Assembly: GCA_014529385.2 (NCBI GenBank)
Contig: CM043944.1
Location: 67,297,395 to 67,361,394, forward strand
Origin: Adiantum capillus-veneris
Lineage: Eukaryota > Streptophyta > Polypodiopsida > Polypodiales > Pteridaceae
Direction: 5' to 3'
Length of the DNA: 64,000 nt
In this document: piece by piece, positions 11,630-26,539 of the stretch
Layout of the letters: each line of letters begins with the position of its first letter
Position numbering within the stretch: the stretch's first letter is position 1
Program-made: the position numbers and the translations under genes
The notes under the pieces: generated by a model
What the model was told of the DNA's origin: nothing
The model's input: the letters and a program-made list of their open reading frames with translations, nothing else
The model's database searches: none

Positions 11630-11891
11630 ATGTTTTAGTGTGTGAGAGTGTTCCATTGGTGTTAGGGTTAGTGTAAATTCCTTACTTGTTTGTGGGTTGG
11701 TCTAACGATTCTCCTCTTTTGCGTCCTAGTTCGCTCTTAAACTAGGTGGTGCCCCTTGTGTAGTTGGGATTTGGCTGGGGGTTTGTTGTTTTGGTTTGTG
11801 TTGTGTTGTGCCCCAGCCCCATTGAGCAGCACGGGAGCCTTGAAGGGTGTCTAGAGGTTACTCTTCTTGTTGCCCGCCCCGGACCGCTTCA
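9245..11891 (+). mobile_element. Long solo LTR, plus orientation (LTR-R)
   Basis: Starts TGATAGCCGTTTTTTCGGCT and ends GGACCGCTTCA, the same termini as LTR-L but on the opposite strand. It is flanked by GTAG on both sides (9241-9244 and 11892-11895), a plausible four-base target duplication, and no primer site follows. I therefore call it a solo LTR inserted in the interior of the small copia element. It has a TATA box at 10951-10957 and a CT run at 11602-11629. Confidence 0.7.
10951..10957 (+). promoter_or_regulatory. TATA box of LTR-R
   Basis: GCTATAAAAGGAGGG, a standard TATA context inside the solo LTR. Confidence 0.55.
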
Positions 11892-11904
11892 GTAGCATGT
11901 GGCC

Positions 11905-12220
<316 letters not shown>

Positions 12221-12240
12221 GAGTGGTATTAGAGCCTTGA

Positions 12241-16032
<3,792 letters not shown>

Positions 16033-16918
16033 TGTCAAGAAGTGCGTAGTGCGACTAGGAAAGCGCCGGGCCTCTCTGAGTGTGAGGATTCGTAGCAAAT
16101 TCAAGCAAGGCGTAGATGATTTGAAGCCAAAAACACATTAAAAAGGAAAAAAACTCCAGCCATGAAAGCTCCACTTTGAAAATGAACCAAGATCAACTCA
16201 AAAACTCTTGTGTGTGTGAAGATTAGGTGTAGTCTTGCTCCCAATTGCACAGATGCAGTGCTCATTCGACCTGTTAAAAACCCTAAAGTTACGCTTCTAT
16301 TCTTCATCACATAACCATTTCATGGAAGCTTCACGTATTTGTTGGAGAAGTCCAAGTAGTTATTTGAGGAGGGGAAACCCTACTTAGAGGCCTCACAACC
16401 TCAACCATGTAGTGGAAGCAGCACAGGACTACACTAGCACCCTTTAAAGGAACGATTGATCTCCTTGCTCATGTGTCCATATAAGATCATACTTGGCTCT
16501 AAAATTTCCCGCACAACTTGAGAAATGATGGCACCGTTGGTCATGTGGCATTTTGAGCTATTTGGAGCTACTTTTGACCATTTTAGCCCAAAAATGCCAC
16601 TTTTCGTCCGTAAAAAGCCCAAACGAGCTGAGAAAAATCACTAAATTTGTAGAAAAATCCCATTGGGATTAAATTTCATGTTGAAAATATTTTTTCCACT
16701 TGGTAAGAATAGTGGACACATCTTTTACGCCCGCGCATGAAACTTGTTATTTTTGGTTGAGATTGCCTGCATTGAACTTTCTAGGCCAAACGAGCGTGCC
16801 ACTTCGGAACACTTGAAATTTTTACATTACTAAAGAACATTAGACATGATTTAATGTGTTAAAACATGCAACAGTGCCATGTCCCCGGCCTCGCTTGCCT
16901 GGAAAAGTATGTATACGT
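16033..16918 (-). repeat. G3-type LTR, truncated tandem copy
   Basis: About 886 bp repeated directly at 16919-17920 with clear similarity over its whole length. Both units begin (plus strand) with TGTCAAGAAGTGCG. This unit lacks the last ~115 bp of the other, so the LTR tip is missing. Confidence 0.75.
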
Positions 16919-17920
16919 TGTCAAGAAGTGCGCAATGCAACTTGGAAAGCGTCGGGCCTCTAACTGTGAGGATTCGTAGCAAATTCAAGCAAGGTGTAGA
17001 TGATTTGAAGCCAAAAACACACTAAAAAAGAACAAAACCCCAGCCATGAAAGTGCCATTTTAAAAATGAACCAAGATCAACTCAAAATTCTTATGTGTGT
17101 GAAGATTATGTGTAGCCTCACTCCCAATTGCACAGATGCAGTGCTCATTCGACCTGTTAACCCTAAATTTATGTTTTGATTCTTTGTTGTGACCATTTCA
17201 TGGAAGATTCAATACTCCATTAGAGAAGCCCAAGTAGTTATTTGAGGAGGGGAAACCCTAATTGGAGGCCTCACAGCCTCAACCATGTAGTGGAAGCGGC
17301 ATGGGACTTCACTAGCACCCTGTAAAGGAATGGCTGCATCTCCTTGATCATATGTCCAAATGATCTCATTATTGGCTCTAAAATTTCCCACGTAACTTGA
17401 GCAACGATGTAGCTATCATCTATGTGGAATTTTGAGCTATTTTTAGGCTATTTTTTACCATTTTAAGGCCATTTTTGACCCTTTTTGTCCATAAAAATCC
17501 CAAACAAGTTGGAAAAAATCTTTAAATCTATGGAAAAATCCCATTGGCCTCAAATATAATGCATCATTTTTACGTTTTGTAATCACTTGGGACACGTCTA
17601 TTACGCCCGCGCATGAAACCTGATATTTTTGGCCGAGATTGCCTGCATTGAACTTTCTAGGCAAAACGAGCGTTCCACTTCGATAGACTTGAAATTTGTA
17701 TATTTCTAAAGAAAAATAGGCATATACTTATGTGAAAAAGCATGACGTAGTGCTACATCTACGGCCTCACCCGCCGCACGACAAGGTATGTACACGACTG
17801 CAATCGTGGCATCGATTTTGGCATATCACACTATGTACATTATAGCATTCGGTCCCACATAACAAAAGCATTGAGGGTGAGGTAGATATTTTAGTTTCAC
17901 ATTATGAATGTACCACGACA
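16919..17920 (-). repeat. 3' LTR of gypsy element G3a
   Basis: On the minus strand this runs from TGTCGTGGTAC to ...CTTCTTGACA, 1,002 bp, directly after the polypurine tract that follows the integrase. It is related to the LTR at 7267-8470. Confidence 0.72.
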
Positions 17921-17925
17921 AAAAA

Positions 17926-17941
17926 TCCACCCCCTCTAAAC
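17926..17941 (-). other. Polypurine tract of G3a
   Basis: The minus strand reads GTTTAGAGGGGGTGGA just before the LTR start. The G3c copy has the equivalent TAGAGGGGCTGGA at 35418-35430. Confidence 0.65.
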
Positions 17942-17983
17942 CCGCACATCCTCTGGCATGTGCCACAGATATCTTTTGTAGGT

Positions 17984-18692
17984 TTAGTCTTCATTTAAGT
18001 CAACATACATATCAATCTCATCATTACTTCCAACAAATTCTAATGCATCATCCTCTCGTTCATCATCCACATCCATAACATTTTCATCAGAGCCTTTATT
18101 TTGAATTTTCTGTGAATCAAACGGATCTGTATCACCTCTTCTTTTGGATAACTTGATTCTTTTCCCCTGCAATGGGAATCTTCCTTTTTGTCCCATCTAA
18201 TCCATGCAAGGTATAAGTTGCATTCCCATGTACATGCTGAACCATATAAGGACCAAACCATCTCTTTGAAAGATTTCTTATTGTTGAATGTTGGTTTTCA
18301 AGACTACTGTCATACGCCAACACCCAATCACTTTCCTCGATAGCTTTAGGTCTAAGCCTATGCCGCTTATCAAATTTGTCCTTATTCTCAATTGTGCTAT
18401 TGCTATCTTAATATCTTGGCCGTCTTTCTAGTTGTTGTATGAGCAAAGGAAGAAGGCCTTCTCTACGCATTCTATCTTCCCAAGCCAATACATTCCATGT
18501 GGGAATTATGTCCTCAATTGGCATTAAAGGTTTTTGACCATACATCAACTCAAAACACATATAACTAGTAGCTGAGCTATGAGTTGTACGATTAGCCCAT
18601 AAAGCATACACAAATAACCTAGGCCACTCTCCTATTTGACCTTTACAGGCCTTAGCAAAAGCTTTAATAGTAGGAGGATGCTCACTTTGCAA
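17984..18692 (-). pseudogene. G3a integrase C-terminal part
   Basis: Ty3/gypsy integrase region after the catalytic core, broken into several frames. It begins HPPTIKAFAKACKGQIGEWP, followed by FVYALWANRTTHSSATSY, and ends with the GPY/F module (RWFGPYMVQHVHGNATYTL, near 18230). Integrases join element DNA to the chromosome. The zinc-binding and DDE core that should precede this part is missing: the RNase H frame joins directly at about 18690, whereas G3c retains about 1 kb there. G3a could not integrate on its own. Confidence 0.82.
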
Positions 18693-19227
18693 CTAGATTA
18701 TATTTCCCTGCAATATGCTTAAATTCTGGATTTAAGGACTTTATGTAGGCAATCCATCTCAACATAGCAATGTCAAGAATTGAGTAGCTTGTGATCATTG
18801 CAGGAAGAGGTAGACAATCAGTCTCCACTATTACATTTGCTGCTATCAAATACTCTTTGTCACATTTCAAAGCTATGACTACTCCCCATAACTCTCTTTT
18901 TACATGTGGATAGTTGCGTTGACGAGCACTTAGGACTTTTGCTCCAAATCGCACCACATATCGCTTGCCATCATCATCATCTTGCCCAATTGCCCATCCA
19001 ATTCCTGTGGGGCTAGTATCCACTGTCACAATTACATATCTTCCACATTCATAGTTTGCTTTCCTCAAATTTGGAGACATAAGAAACAAGTTCTCTAATT
19101 TTCTCATGGCATTTCTTCCCATTGAAACTTTTGGTTCTTTCTCAAAAGTTGATACAAGGGCTCTGCTACATATGCATAATGCGGAATCGAGATAACATAA
19201 AACAGGCATGCACCCAAGAACCTTCAA
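18682..19227 (-). pseudogene. G3a RNase H domain
   Basis: Retroelement RNase H (RT_RNaseH), which would degrade the RNA strand of the RNA:DNA hybrid. It shows VTVDTSPTGIGWAIGQ (first Asp), VKRELWGVVIALKCDKEYL (Glu) and VIVETDCLPL (second Asp), then IAGKYNLVAK, where DNPVAD is usual. The frame is intact over 181 codons but is cut off at the internal deletion, so it is a relic of the polyprotein. Confidence 0.8.
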
Positions 19228-19262
19228 ACCTCAGTGAAATTTATAAATTTCTCTTTCATTCT

Positions 19263-20278
19263 CTAAATTACATCAATCTTTGCAGGACAAGGCCTTCTAC
19301 CATATGGTTTGCACATATGTCCCACAATAAGAACTTCATTCACACGCAACACTGACTTTTGGCTAGACAAGGTACGGTTCACCTCTTCTAACCTTGATAA
19401 GATATTATCACAATCATTGATATGGGTTGCCACATATTTGCGACACCCCCTTGCGTCTAGAGCCACATCTATATCACTTACATCACATCCTTTGATTGAC
19501 ACATCATCAAGGAAAGGCATTGTAGTTTGAGGTATGAAGTCACGTAGGACTGTGTTCATACGATTCATCATATGTGCACCTGAATTAGTTTCTCCCTGAG
19601 GTAAGGTGCACATCCTTACCACGCCCAAAGGTGTTGTCATGGTAGTCATGTCCTTGCTTTCCATTGCTAGTTGGAATTGATCATACCCTGAGTACAAATC
19701 TACCATATAAAATATTTCCCTTTCTGCAAATTCATCTACAACCGGACTTGTACCCACATTTTTGATTGTCAACTTTTTATAGGTTGCATATCTTGAATAA
19801 AGCATAAAGAAATATTTGAACCACCTGTATGAATATGGAGCACAAGAAGGTCCCAAGATACCCATCTTGATCTTTTCATTAAGCAATCGATGAGTTTTGG
19901 CAAATGGGCCTTTGGAACTGGAATAGGTCTCAAGTTCCAAGGTACATGAGGGATAGTAAAGATCACCATAGGAGAAACAATGGATGGATCAACACACCCT
20001 ATCTCATGAGGCTCAAATGCCAAAGCTTTTTCATGTTCGGCAAGCATGTCTTCAAAGCATATGTTTTCAACTTTTGTCAAACTATCCTTGCAACCAACCT
20101 TTAAATCCTTTAAAGAATCCTGTGTGAACTTGTGTCCAATCTTGCATGGGTCACAAAGGCTAGGTTTCAGAGCAGCTTGCTCCATCTTATTTGTGCAATC
20201 TTTTGGTAGAGATAATGCCACTGGTTTCACTTTCTTTGCCAAAGACATATACTTAGTCTCCACTTGTACGTCACACAT
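19263..20278 (-). pseudogene. G3a reverse transcriptase
   Basis: Ty3/gypsy RT in two overlapping frames (20278-19769 and 19940-19263), so a frameshift lies near 19.85 kb. The order is PHVPWNLRPIPVP, a finger region (APYSYRWF), the palm motif MVDLYSGYDQFQLAMES, then TTPLGVVRMCTLPQGETNS, then the catalytic-site segment MPFLDDVSIKG (FLDD in place of the usual YxDD), then HINDCDNILSRLEEVNR and VGHMCKPYGRRPCPAKIDVI. The last two motifs resemble, from memory, gypsy elements of basidiomycete fungi more than common plant lineages. DNA synthesis activity is presumably lost. Confidence 0.82.
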
Positions 20279-20636
20279 TGAGCATTTGTGAAATCCTCAA
20301 TGACCTTGTATATTTCTATTGAGTGTACTTACACAACCTCACTTCCCATATGCAAATTTTAACTCCACTAAAGACTCCAAGTCTTGCATAGTATCCACAA
20401 AAGAACACTCATCAAACACACCCGCAATGCATTCACCATCTTCTAGCAAACCATTCATCTTCAAACCGTTTTGTACCCTTTATTTACATGTTGTCGTTCA
20501 CCCCGCTTTAAGTCCTCACACTTTGTAAAAGCAATAGATCCATAGTCTGCTAATCCTACAAAACCTGTAGAAAATGTTTCCTTTGCATATACATCATGTG
20601 AGAACGTTTCTCTTCTTGTACCACTGCAATCTTGCT

Positions 20637-21223
20637 CTACAATGGTACATGGCCAAAACCCATCATATTCTTGTAGTCCTTGAATTCTTTGTTTGTCTTT
20701 GGCAACGGTTTCTCTCTAATAATTTCACGATTCCTTTCATGGTCCACACAAACAGTAAGGAACTGTGCTGCATGCTTCCCTTCTGTGCTCCTTATCCTTG
20801 CATAAGCTAACCCATCGTCCATTACCTTGGTTTCCATGCGAGTAGCAGTGATGTATGGCTGCCCAAGGATAAGAGGGTATGTAGACATCTCCTACACAAA
20901 GAAATTTTGTCATCTTTCACATCCCCTATAGTCACCTTTACATCCCCTATAGTCACCTTTACATTTGGACAAGCTCCGTACAGATCCCTTGATGAGTTGT
21001 TTGCTGCACGAATCATCCATCCATGATTTTTATCAATTGGCCATATTTGTTTGGAATAAAGACTCTTTGACATGAGGTTAATTTCTGACCCATGATCTAT
21101 CGATGCAATGTATGGATCTTCTAAGTCTTCCACTTTTACCAGGGTCTCAGTAATTGCTCTTGCCCAGTGGCTCTTCAAGTAGTAACTCTTGTGAGTGGTC
21201 TCCACTTCATCTTCATCATCCAA
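20637..21223 (-). pseudogene. G3a aspartic protease with DHGS active site
   Basis: Retropepsin-like domain that would cleave the polyprotein. The active-site loop reads YIASIDHGSEINLMSKSLY, with His where Thr or Ser is normal. It is followed by HGWMIRAANN, LYGACPNVKVTIGDV and, in a second frame, LILGQPYITATRMETKV, the usual C-terminal ILG motif. A 21-bp tandem duplication at about 20920-20961 repeats KVTIGDV; the G3b copy lacks it. There is a frameshift near 20.85 kb. The same DHGS is present in G3b, so it is a family trait rather than a point mutation. Confidence 0.75.
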
Positions 21224-21391
21224 TAAGCGAACGTGTTTTACTCCTCCCTTAGGCTTGTAGCATCCAACATAATTTTTTTCACCTTGCTTGCCATAGACCT
21301 GTACACCCTGTGCATTTAAAGGCTCTCCTTCACCATGTACATGGATAGATTCAATAAGAGACTGTCACCTCCTCTTTATGATATCAATTAT

Positions 21392-22838
21392 TTATTTGTG
21401 GAATTCCCACTTTGCTATACCAAGGACCTCACCCAAGGTAATATCCACCTTATTGTTTAGAATCTCTTTTCCAAAACCTTTTTGATATCCGTTTCTGCCT
21501 CTATATCGGATTGAAGTGTAGGCCGGAACCTTTGCTTTGGATTTTGCTACATCCTTATTCTTTTCTTTAGATGCTTCTTGCATAGGAACTTTGGGGACAG
21601 GGATCTGTTGCGGGGAAGGTGATCTGAAGGCACTGTGTCATCTCTACCTCCACTCCCTGTGGCCCGCTTGGAAAGCCCTTCATCCTTATTCTCACGCCTA
21701 AGTTTCTCTTAAACAATGGCCTCATTTTCTTGACATTTGGAATGTATGCATGCACTGACAAAGAGTCCACACGGTCATTCCAACCTATTTCAAGCTGAAT
21801 GCAATCTCTAGCTTCATGTAAAACCTCTCTAGTCATTTTACCCTTCATAACAGACTCTATGGCGGATGTTCATAGCTCTCCAATACCATTAGATTCCTCT
21901 TCTTCAACTTTGACTAATCCTTTTTTATTACTAGGATCCACCTTCAACCCATAGGCGGTTGCCTCAACCATTGAGATGGCATGGCTAGTAGCCATGTACT
22001 CAACTAGTTTCTTCATCCCGTCTTTCCCAAAGTTTGTCCCCGAGAGGTTACATGTTTCACTTAAGTGAATTTTTCCATCTTTAAAAAAACAAGCTCCTTT
22101 GGAAAAGCGTCTTGAAAAATTTCACCATCCCTCCTTCCATGATCAGTACTATCACACCATATGCATCTCTTTAGAAATCCTTCTTTGTTTTGAGGTCTTT
22201 GACCTATAGATTGTAATGATGGTTGTCCATTTTATTCTAGCCTTGTAAGCTTTAACTTGAGCTCTTGCATTCCCTTGACAATATCATCTATAATGGACTT
22301 GTCACTCTTTGGAACCACAATCACAGGCTTTATAGGACTCTTGGGAGCACTTGGGACTTGAGTAGGATTGACTATCATCTTGTCTCTTCGTCGTTGTTGC
22401 TTAGTTAGCAGCAAAATGGCATCTTTAAATTCATTTCAATTAGTCTTTAAGCCTTGTTCTGCATCCTTATCCTCAAGTAGTAGCTCTAACTTCTCTTGAA
22501 TCTCTTTACCTACGGCCTGCAAAAAGAGCTTTGTCTTGTCTGAGTTTAGGGTAGCCTTCTTAGTCCCTGAAAGTTGATCATAGTAGCGTTCAAATTCCCT
22601 TAGCAACTCGGTAGGCAAAAGTCCCTCTTTTGGACAAACTACCCACTCTCAAAAAAGTCCTCTTTGTTACCCTTTCGAAGTCCTTCCTGAAATACTCTTC
22701 CTTCAAGGCTAATTTGAATGCTTCCCAAGTTGCCCCATCTTCATTTCTAATTCTCTGATCTCGAGAGCCACAGGTAGTTCAGAACTTTGCACCATCTCTG
22801 CTTTGGGCACTCGATGTAGCTCCATCTCCTTTACATAC
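21392..22838 (-). pseudogene. G3a gag region with CCHC knuckle
   Basis: Broken frames from the gag-pol start. Capsid-like segment ELLREFERYYDQLSGTKKAT, then QQRRRDKMIVNPTQVPSAPK, then a zinc knuckle CIWCDSTDHGRRD whose last Cys is altered here, then SMVEATAYGLKVDP and IGWNDRVDSLSVHAYIP. It is cut at 22839 by the end of the E1 LTR, so E1 inserted into the G3a gag. The same string of motifs occurs in G3b. Confidence 0.72.
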
Positions 22839-23770
22839 TGTTGGATGGATACACTGCGACGGACGTCATCACAGCGAGAACTCACCTAACATATAATGTC
22901 AACTAAGGACGAAGCTCGACCCGCAGGTGCGTGGAAGCAAGCATAAGCTGTCAACCTACACTCGATCGACTCCTAACTAATTCCTACAGAGGTCTCTACC
23001 AATTGTCTAAGTCACAGCCTTCAAGAGTGCATGAGTAAACTTCCTACAACTCTGTCTAGAGCCGAACACCCATCAAACAATCTTGAAACACCATAGAACT
23101 TGAAGGAGACCCTACTAATACCAATAGGTCGCTCTCCCTAAGGTCTATGAACCAAAACCCCAACCCAAAACACCCGGTGCAAAATCACGTAGGATGTCTG
23201 GCCAAAATCTGCAGGTCTTCATTTTCTAAATCTAAAGTGCCTAATGTGTAGCTCTACTCAATGTGAATGCGTGGATATTATGTAATGCAAAATCGGACAA
23301 TATATGCTCACCCAATCACCAGATGAAGCTCGTAGAAGGAGCTTGCACAACCGGACCGTACGTGCGCAATGTAGGTATCAACGCGTAGGTCTCATCGGGG
23401 GCAACACGCCGCACTTCTCTGCACTCGATTCCCACCACCGGTGCACACGTAGCGTCAAGATGAAGCTCACACTCTCTCTCGTACACAGTACGCTCACTCA
23501 CAGACTTCAAAACTTGTTTTAAAAATGACAAAAGGGTTTTTTCATTAAGGTCAAAAAGTGGTATATATACCTTACAATTCACAAACCCTAAAGTTCCAAA
23601 ATCAACCAACTACTCCATATATCTATCAAAACTAAGATACAATCTGAAAACTTCTGTAAGTCCCAATATTTACAAGGTGAAAAATCAGGTTTCCTCAATA
23701 AATGAATAATTACAAAAAATGATAATCCTCCGAGTAGTTAGTTGCCGTGGGGTGTGTCCAGCTTCTGACA
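22839..23770 (-). repeat. 3' LTR of element E1
   Basis: Minus orientation, 932 bp. It starts TGTCAGAAGCTGG right after a polypurine tract and ends ...CCATCCAACA inside G3a gag. Seventeen bases from its end it has GACGTCCGTCGC (22856-22867), a signature shared with the LTRs of G1 and G2. At 23186-23199 it contains half of the palindrome found in the E1 leader. Confidence 0.75.
23562..23569 (-). promoter_or_regulatory. TATA box of the E1 LTR
   Basis: GTATATATAC, self-complementary, about 200 bp into the LTR on the minus strand. Confidence 0.45.
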
Positions 23771-23785
23771 CTCCCCCCTCCTTGC
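23771..23785 (-). other. Polypurine tract of E1
   Basis: The minus strand reads GCAAGGAGGGGGGAG directly before the LTR start. G1 has the closely similar AGGAAGGGGGGAG. Confidence 0.75.
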
Positions 23786-23914
23786 TCATGTCGTCCCCGA
23801 CATGGCCGCCACCGATTTGCTTCTTCATCGTATAGCTTCTTCTGCATGCAGGTTCATCATTGTTGGGCCAAAAATATCTGTATTTATGGTGAAGAAGCCT
23901 GTGTAGAACGCTTC

Positions 23915-24048
23915 TTCAAAGGCATGGAGGTGATAGGATGGTAGAAACATTATCCTTTGATACAACGCATGTATCACCTCCTTCAAAGGCATGGAGGTGA
24001 TAGGATGGTAGAAACATTATCCTTTGATACAGCGCATAGATCATAGAC
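23915..24048. repeat. 67-bp tandem duplication at the E1 ORF end
   Basis: TTCAAAGGCATGGAGGTGAT and its continuation recur at an offset of 67 bp (23915 and 23982) with one or two differences. The duplication creates a second copy of the C-terminal residues of the E1 frame. Confidence 0.85.
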
Positions 24049-24786
24049 GCATCTGTAAGTATCCTGGAAGAAAAAGATGTTGTCTGTCTCATGGCCTGGC
24101 TTGAAAGTATCAAATACTACCAAAATTGCTTTGCAGATTTTCTTCATCATGATGCACGTAAGGTCAGGTGAGCCAGTGAACAATTTGATGGCGCCCATTA
24201 GGGTTTTCACCATGTATTGGACACTTATTCTCTCACCTGCCTTCAAGCCCGACAGCTTAGGGTAATTTAGCCAAGTGGGTTGGCTCCTTTGCAAGATCTC
24301 CTGCGCTTTCCACGTCTTGATCCTTGGTAGAGGACAAAAGATGAGGTTGTCTCTGATGTTTTTTGGTGCCTCCACCAAGTGGATGAGGTATTGTGGGTAC
24401 TTTGTGAGCCAGGACTTCCTCCATTTTAGATGAGAGTCAAAAATTAGCCTGACCCCTTCTGGTTGTGAGGTATCTGCGTTGTAAAGTGGTACGGTCAGCT
24501 TTTCTCTTATCCGCTTGTTGATGGTGGCTGCTACATATTTCAACAATGGATATGGGAGAGAGGGTTGAAGCCATTCGCGCCTGAGGTTGCTAGCGTCGAT
24601 CTTCTGAATGGTCATAGACTTGAAAACCCTTTGTTCCCACTCCAAGGCTTCCTTTGTTGTCTCTCTGATCTCCACCTCTATTGCTTTACGCAACTTTTCT
24701 CCCTCTTCTTGTGTTAGATCCTGTGGCTCTTGAGAGGATCCTTCTAAGACTTCCTCTTGCATAGGCGTGTCCACCGGATCTGCCAC
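23983..24786 (-). pseudogene. E1 protein, C-terminal domain (unknown)
   Basis: A 267-codon open segment at the end of the E1 coding region. It opens with an acidic linker (EEVLEGSSQEPQDLTQEEGE), then a helical and aromatic domain with REWLQPSLPYPLLKYVAATI, LKWRKSWLTKYPQYLIHLVE and YMVKTLMGAIKLFTGSPDL. I recognise no retroviral or host family. It is in frame with 24847-25029 upstream, separated by one stop (TAG), so the two were probably one protein. The end is altered by the 67-bp duplication. Confidence 0.6.
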
Positions 24787-24846
24787 ATTTTCTAAATTGA
24801 TGCCCTCATTGGCTGCTGGCCCTGTGCCCTCTTGCTCTCCTACTTG

Positions 24847-25787
24847 CTATCCTCGCAACTCCTTAATCTTCTTTAGGAGTGTTTGCTTTTCTGATTCAAC
24901 TGCTTCTCCCATAATCACGAGGAGGTCATTTAATTGAGCGTTTATTCTCTCCGCCTCCTCGAGCTTTCTTTTCATACTTTCTATTTCCTCTTGCAAGGCT
25001 TTTTGGCCTTCTTCCATTCTTGTTTGCATGAGATAGACCCTTTTGCCATCATCAATCTTTGCTTTTTCTCTAGAGTCAGCTCCTTCTGAAGTTCTTGCAT
25101 TTGTTCTTCATAGAGTTGAATTTCCGTAGTGATGTGAGTCGAGCTAGTAGCTCTGACTCTGGCAGGGTATGCTCGCAGCCTCTGGATGGTCTGATCTTTC
25201 ACTTTGAGTTGGTCTTTGAGCTTAAGGACCTCATCCTGGATGGCTTCTTGATCTATCTCCGCCTTTTCTTTGGCGTTTCTCATGGCTTCAACTTCTTTAG
25301 ACTCTTCCGCCAGCTGTAGGTTCAGGTTATCTATTTCCCTCTCGGAATCTAGAAGTGATTTTCTGAGCTGCTAACATTCCTCTTCAACTCCTTGCATTCT
25401 TTTTGCTGCTTCTTGGTTTTCTTCCTCCATTGCCTGGCATCTTTGCAGTGCCCTTGCTAGGATGGCTTGTAGCTCAGCTTCTCTCTCTTTCTGCCTTTGG
25501 CTTTGTCCTTGTAGAGAATCTACTTCCAGCTTTATCTTTATTTCTGTGGCCTTGAGAGCTGCCATCTCACTTTCTAAAGCCATGGACTGCGCTCTCAACC
25601 CGGTTAGCTTCGTCATCACCACGTCCCAGTCGTTGGAGGGCGGGTGCAAATCCACTGTATCTGTGGCAATTTCTTTTAGTTCCACTAGCCTGATGCCTTG
25701 CATTTGTTCCTTAGGCCATGTGCTTGCCAAGTCCAATGCGACTGTGGCAGCCTCTTCTTTTGTATATCCTGCAGCTAGCAGGTCCAA
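24847..25787 (-). pseudogene. E1 protein, long coiled-coil segment
   Basis: Three frames (25787-25371, 25283-24981, 25029-24847) joined by a stop and a frameshift near 25.0 kb. All are dominated by Glu/Lys/Gln-rich heptads such as MEEENQEAAKRMQGVEEEC, EMRNAKEK-like stretches, DEVLKLKDQLKVKDQTIQRL and EEIESMKRKLEEAERINAQL, predicting roughly 250 residues of coiled coil. The role is unknown. By position it could drive multimerisation of an element-encoded particle or scaffold, but that is inference. Confidence 0.6.
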
Positions 25788-26539
25788 AAATGTGTGATAT
25801 GAATCTTTGACTCTTGTTGCTCACTTTGAGGCTTAGCCTCTTCCTTTGGCTTCGGCTCGTGGCTCTGCTCTTGCTTGGCCTCTTCCCGTTCTTCTGGTTT
25901 GTCTTTAGCCTCTTTATCTTCTTGTAGAGGGCTGTTAGGAGGTGGTGAGGGCGGTAGTGAGGGTTTAGGGCTGGCCGGTAGAGATGTAGGCTTGCCCTTT
26001 AAATCTCTGTCTGCTTTAGTTTTTCTTTCTCTCTCTTGGCTCTCTTGCTCATCTAGCAGTTTCTGCCGTATTTGCTCCACTTCCTCCTCTGTGAAAGGGA
26101 CATGCGGTATATTCTTTGATGCAGCATCAAGAATCTCAAAATTCTTGATATAATCCTTGAATCTGTCCCTTTGCACTCTTCGGGATGATCCCGACATAGC
26201 TTCTAGAGAAGGCTTCCAGAGTTCACTTAAGTCACCTTTAAGGGCTCTCTCTGCTCTGAAGCTCTCCATCAGCCTCTCTAATCTTGCCGCTTTTTGTGAC
26301 CTTGTTTCTTTTGCAGGCACTTGGGCAAATTCCTTCTTTCCTTTCTTTTGCTCTGGCTGCTCTTCTAAAACAGGCTCTAGCCGTTTTTTCAGTCTTGTGG
26401 AAACCCTTGGTGCTCTTTGTGGCTCTTCTTCTTTGTCTTCTTTTAGCTTCAACCAGTAATTCTGAGATGGGGGTTCAGGCCACCTTCCTTTTGCGTGCAG
26501 TGCCCCATAAATCACCTTTGTGATTAGTTCTCTTGGCAC
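25775..26539 (-). pseudogene. E1 protein, charged middle segment
   Basis: A 254-codon open frame. It contains VIYGALHAKGRWPEPPSQNY, then basic Lys/Arg/Glu-rich blocks, a short folded-looking part (RFKDYIKNFEILDAASKNIP), then a Pro/Ser-rich stretch and a low-complexity Lys-Glu tail (DKEAKDKPEEREEAKQEQ). It joins the upstream and downstream frames through frameshifts near 26.53 and 25.78 kb. Nothing in it resembles gag, protease, RT or integrase. Confidence 0.6.
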
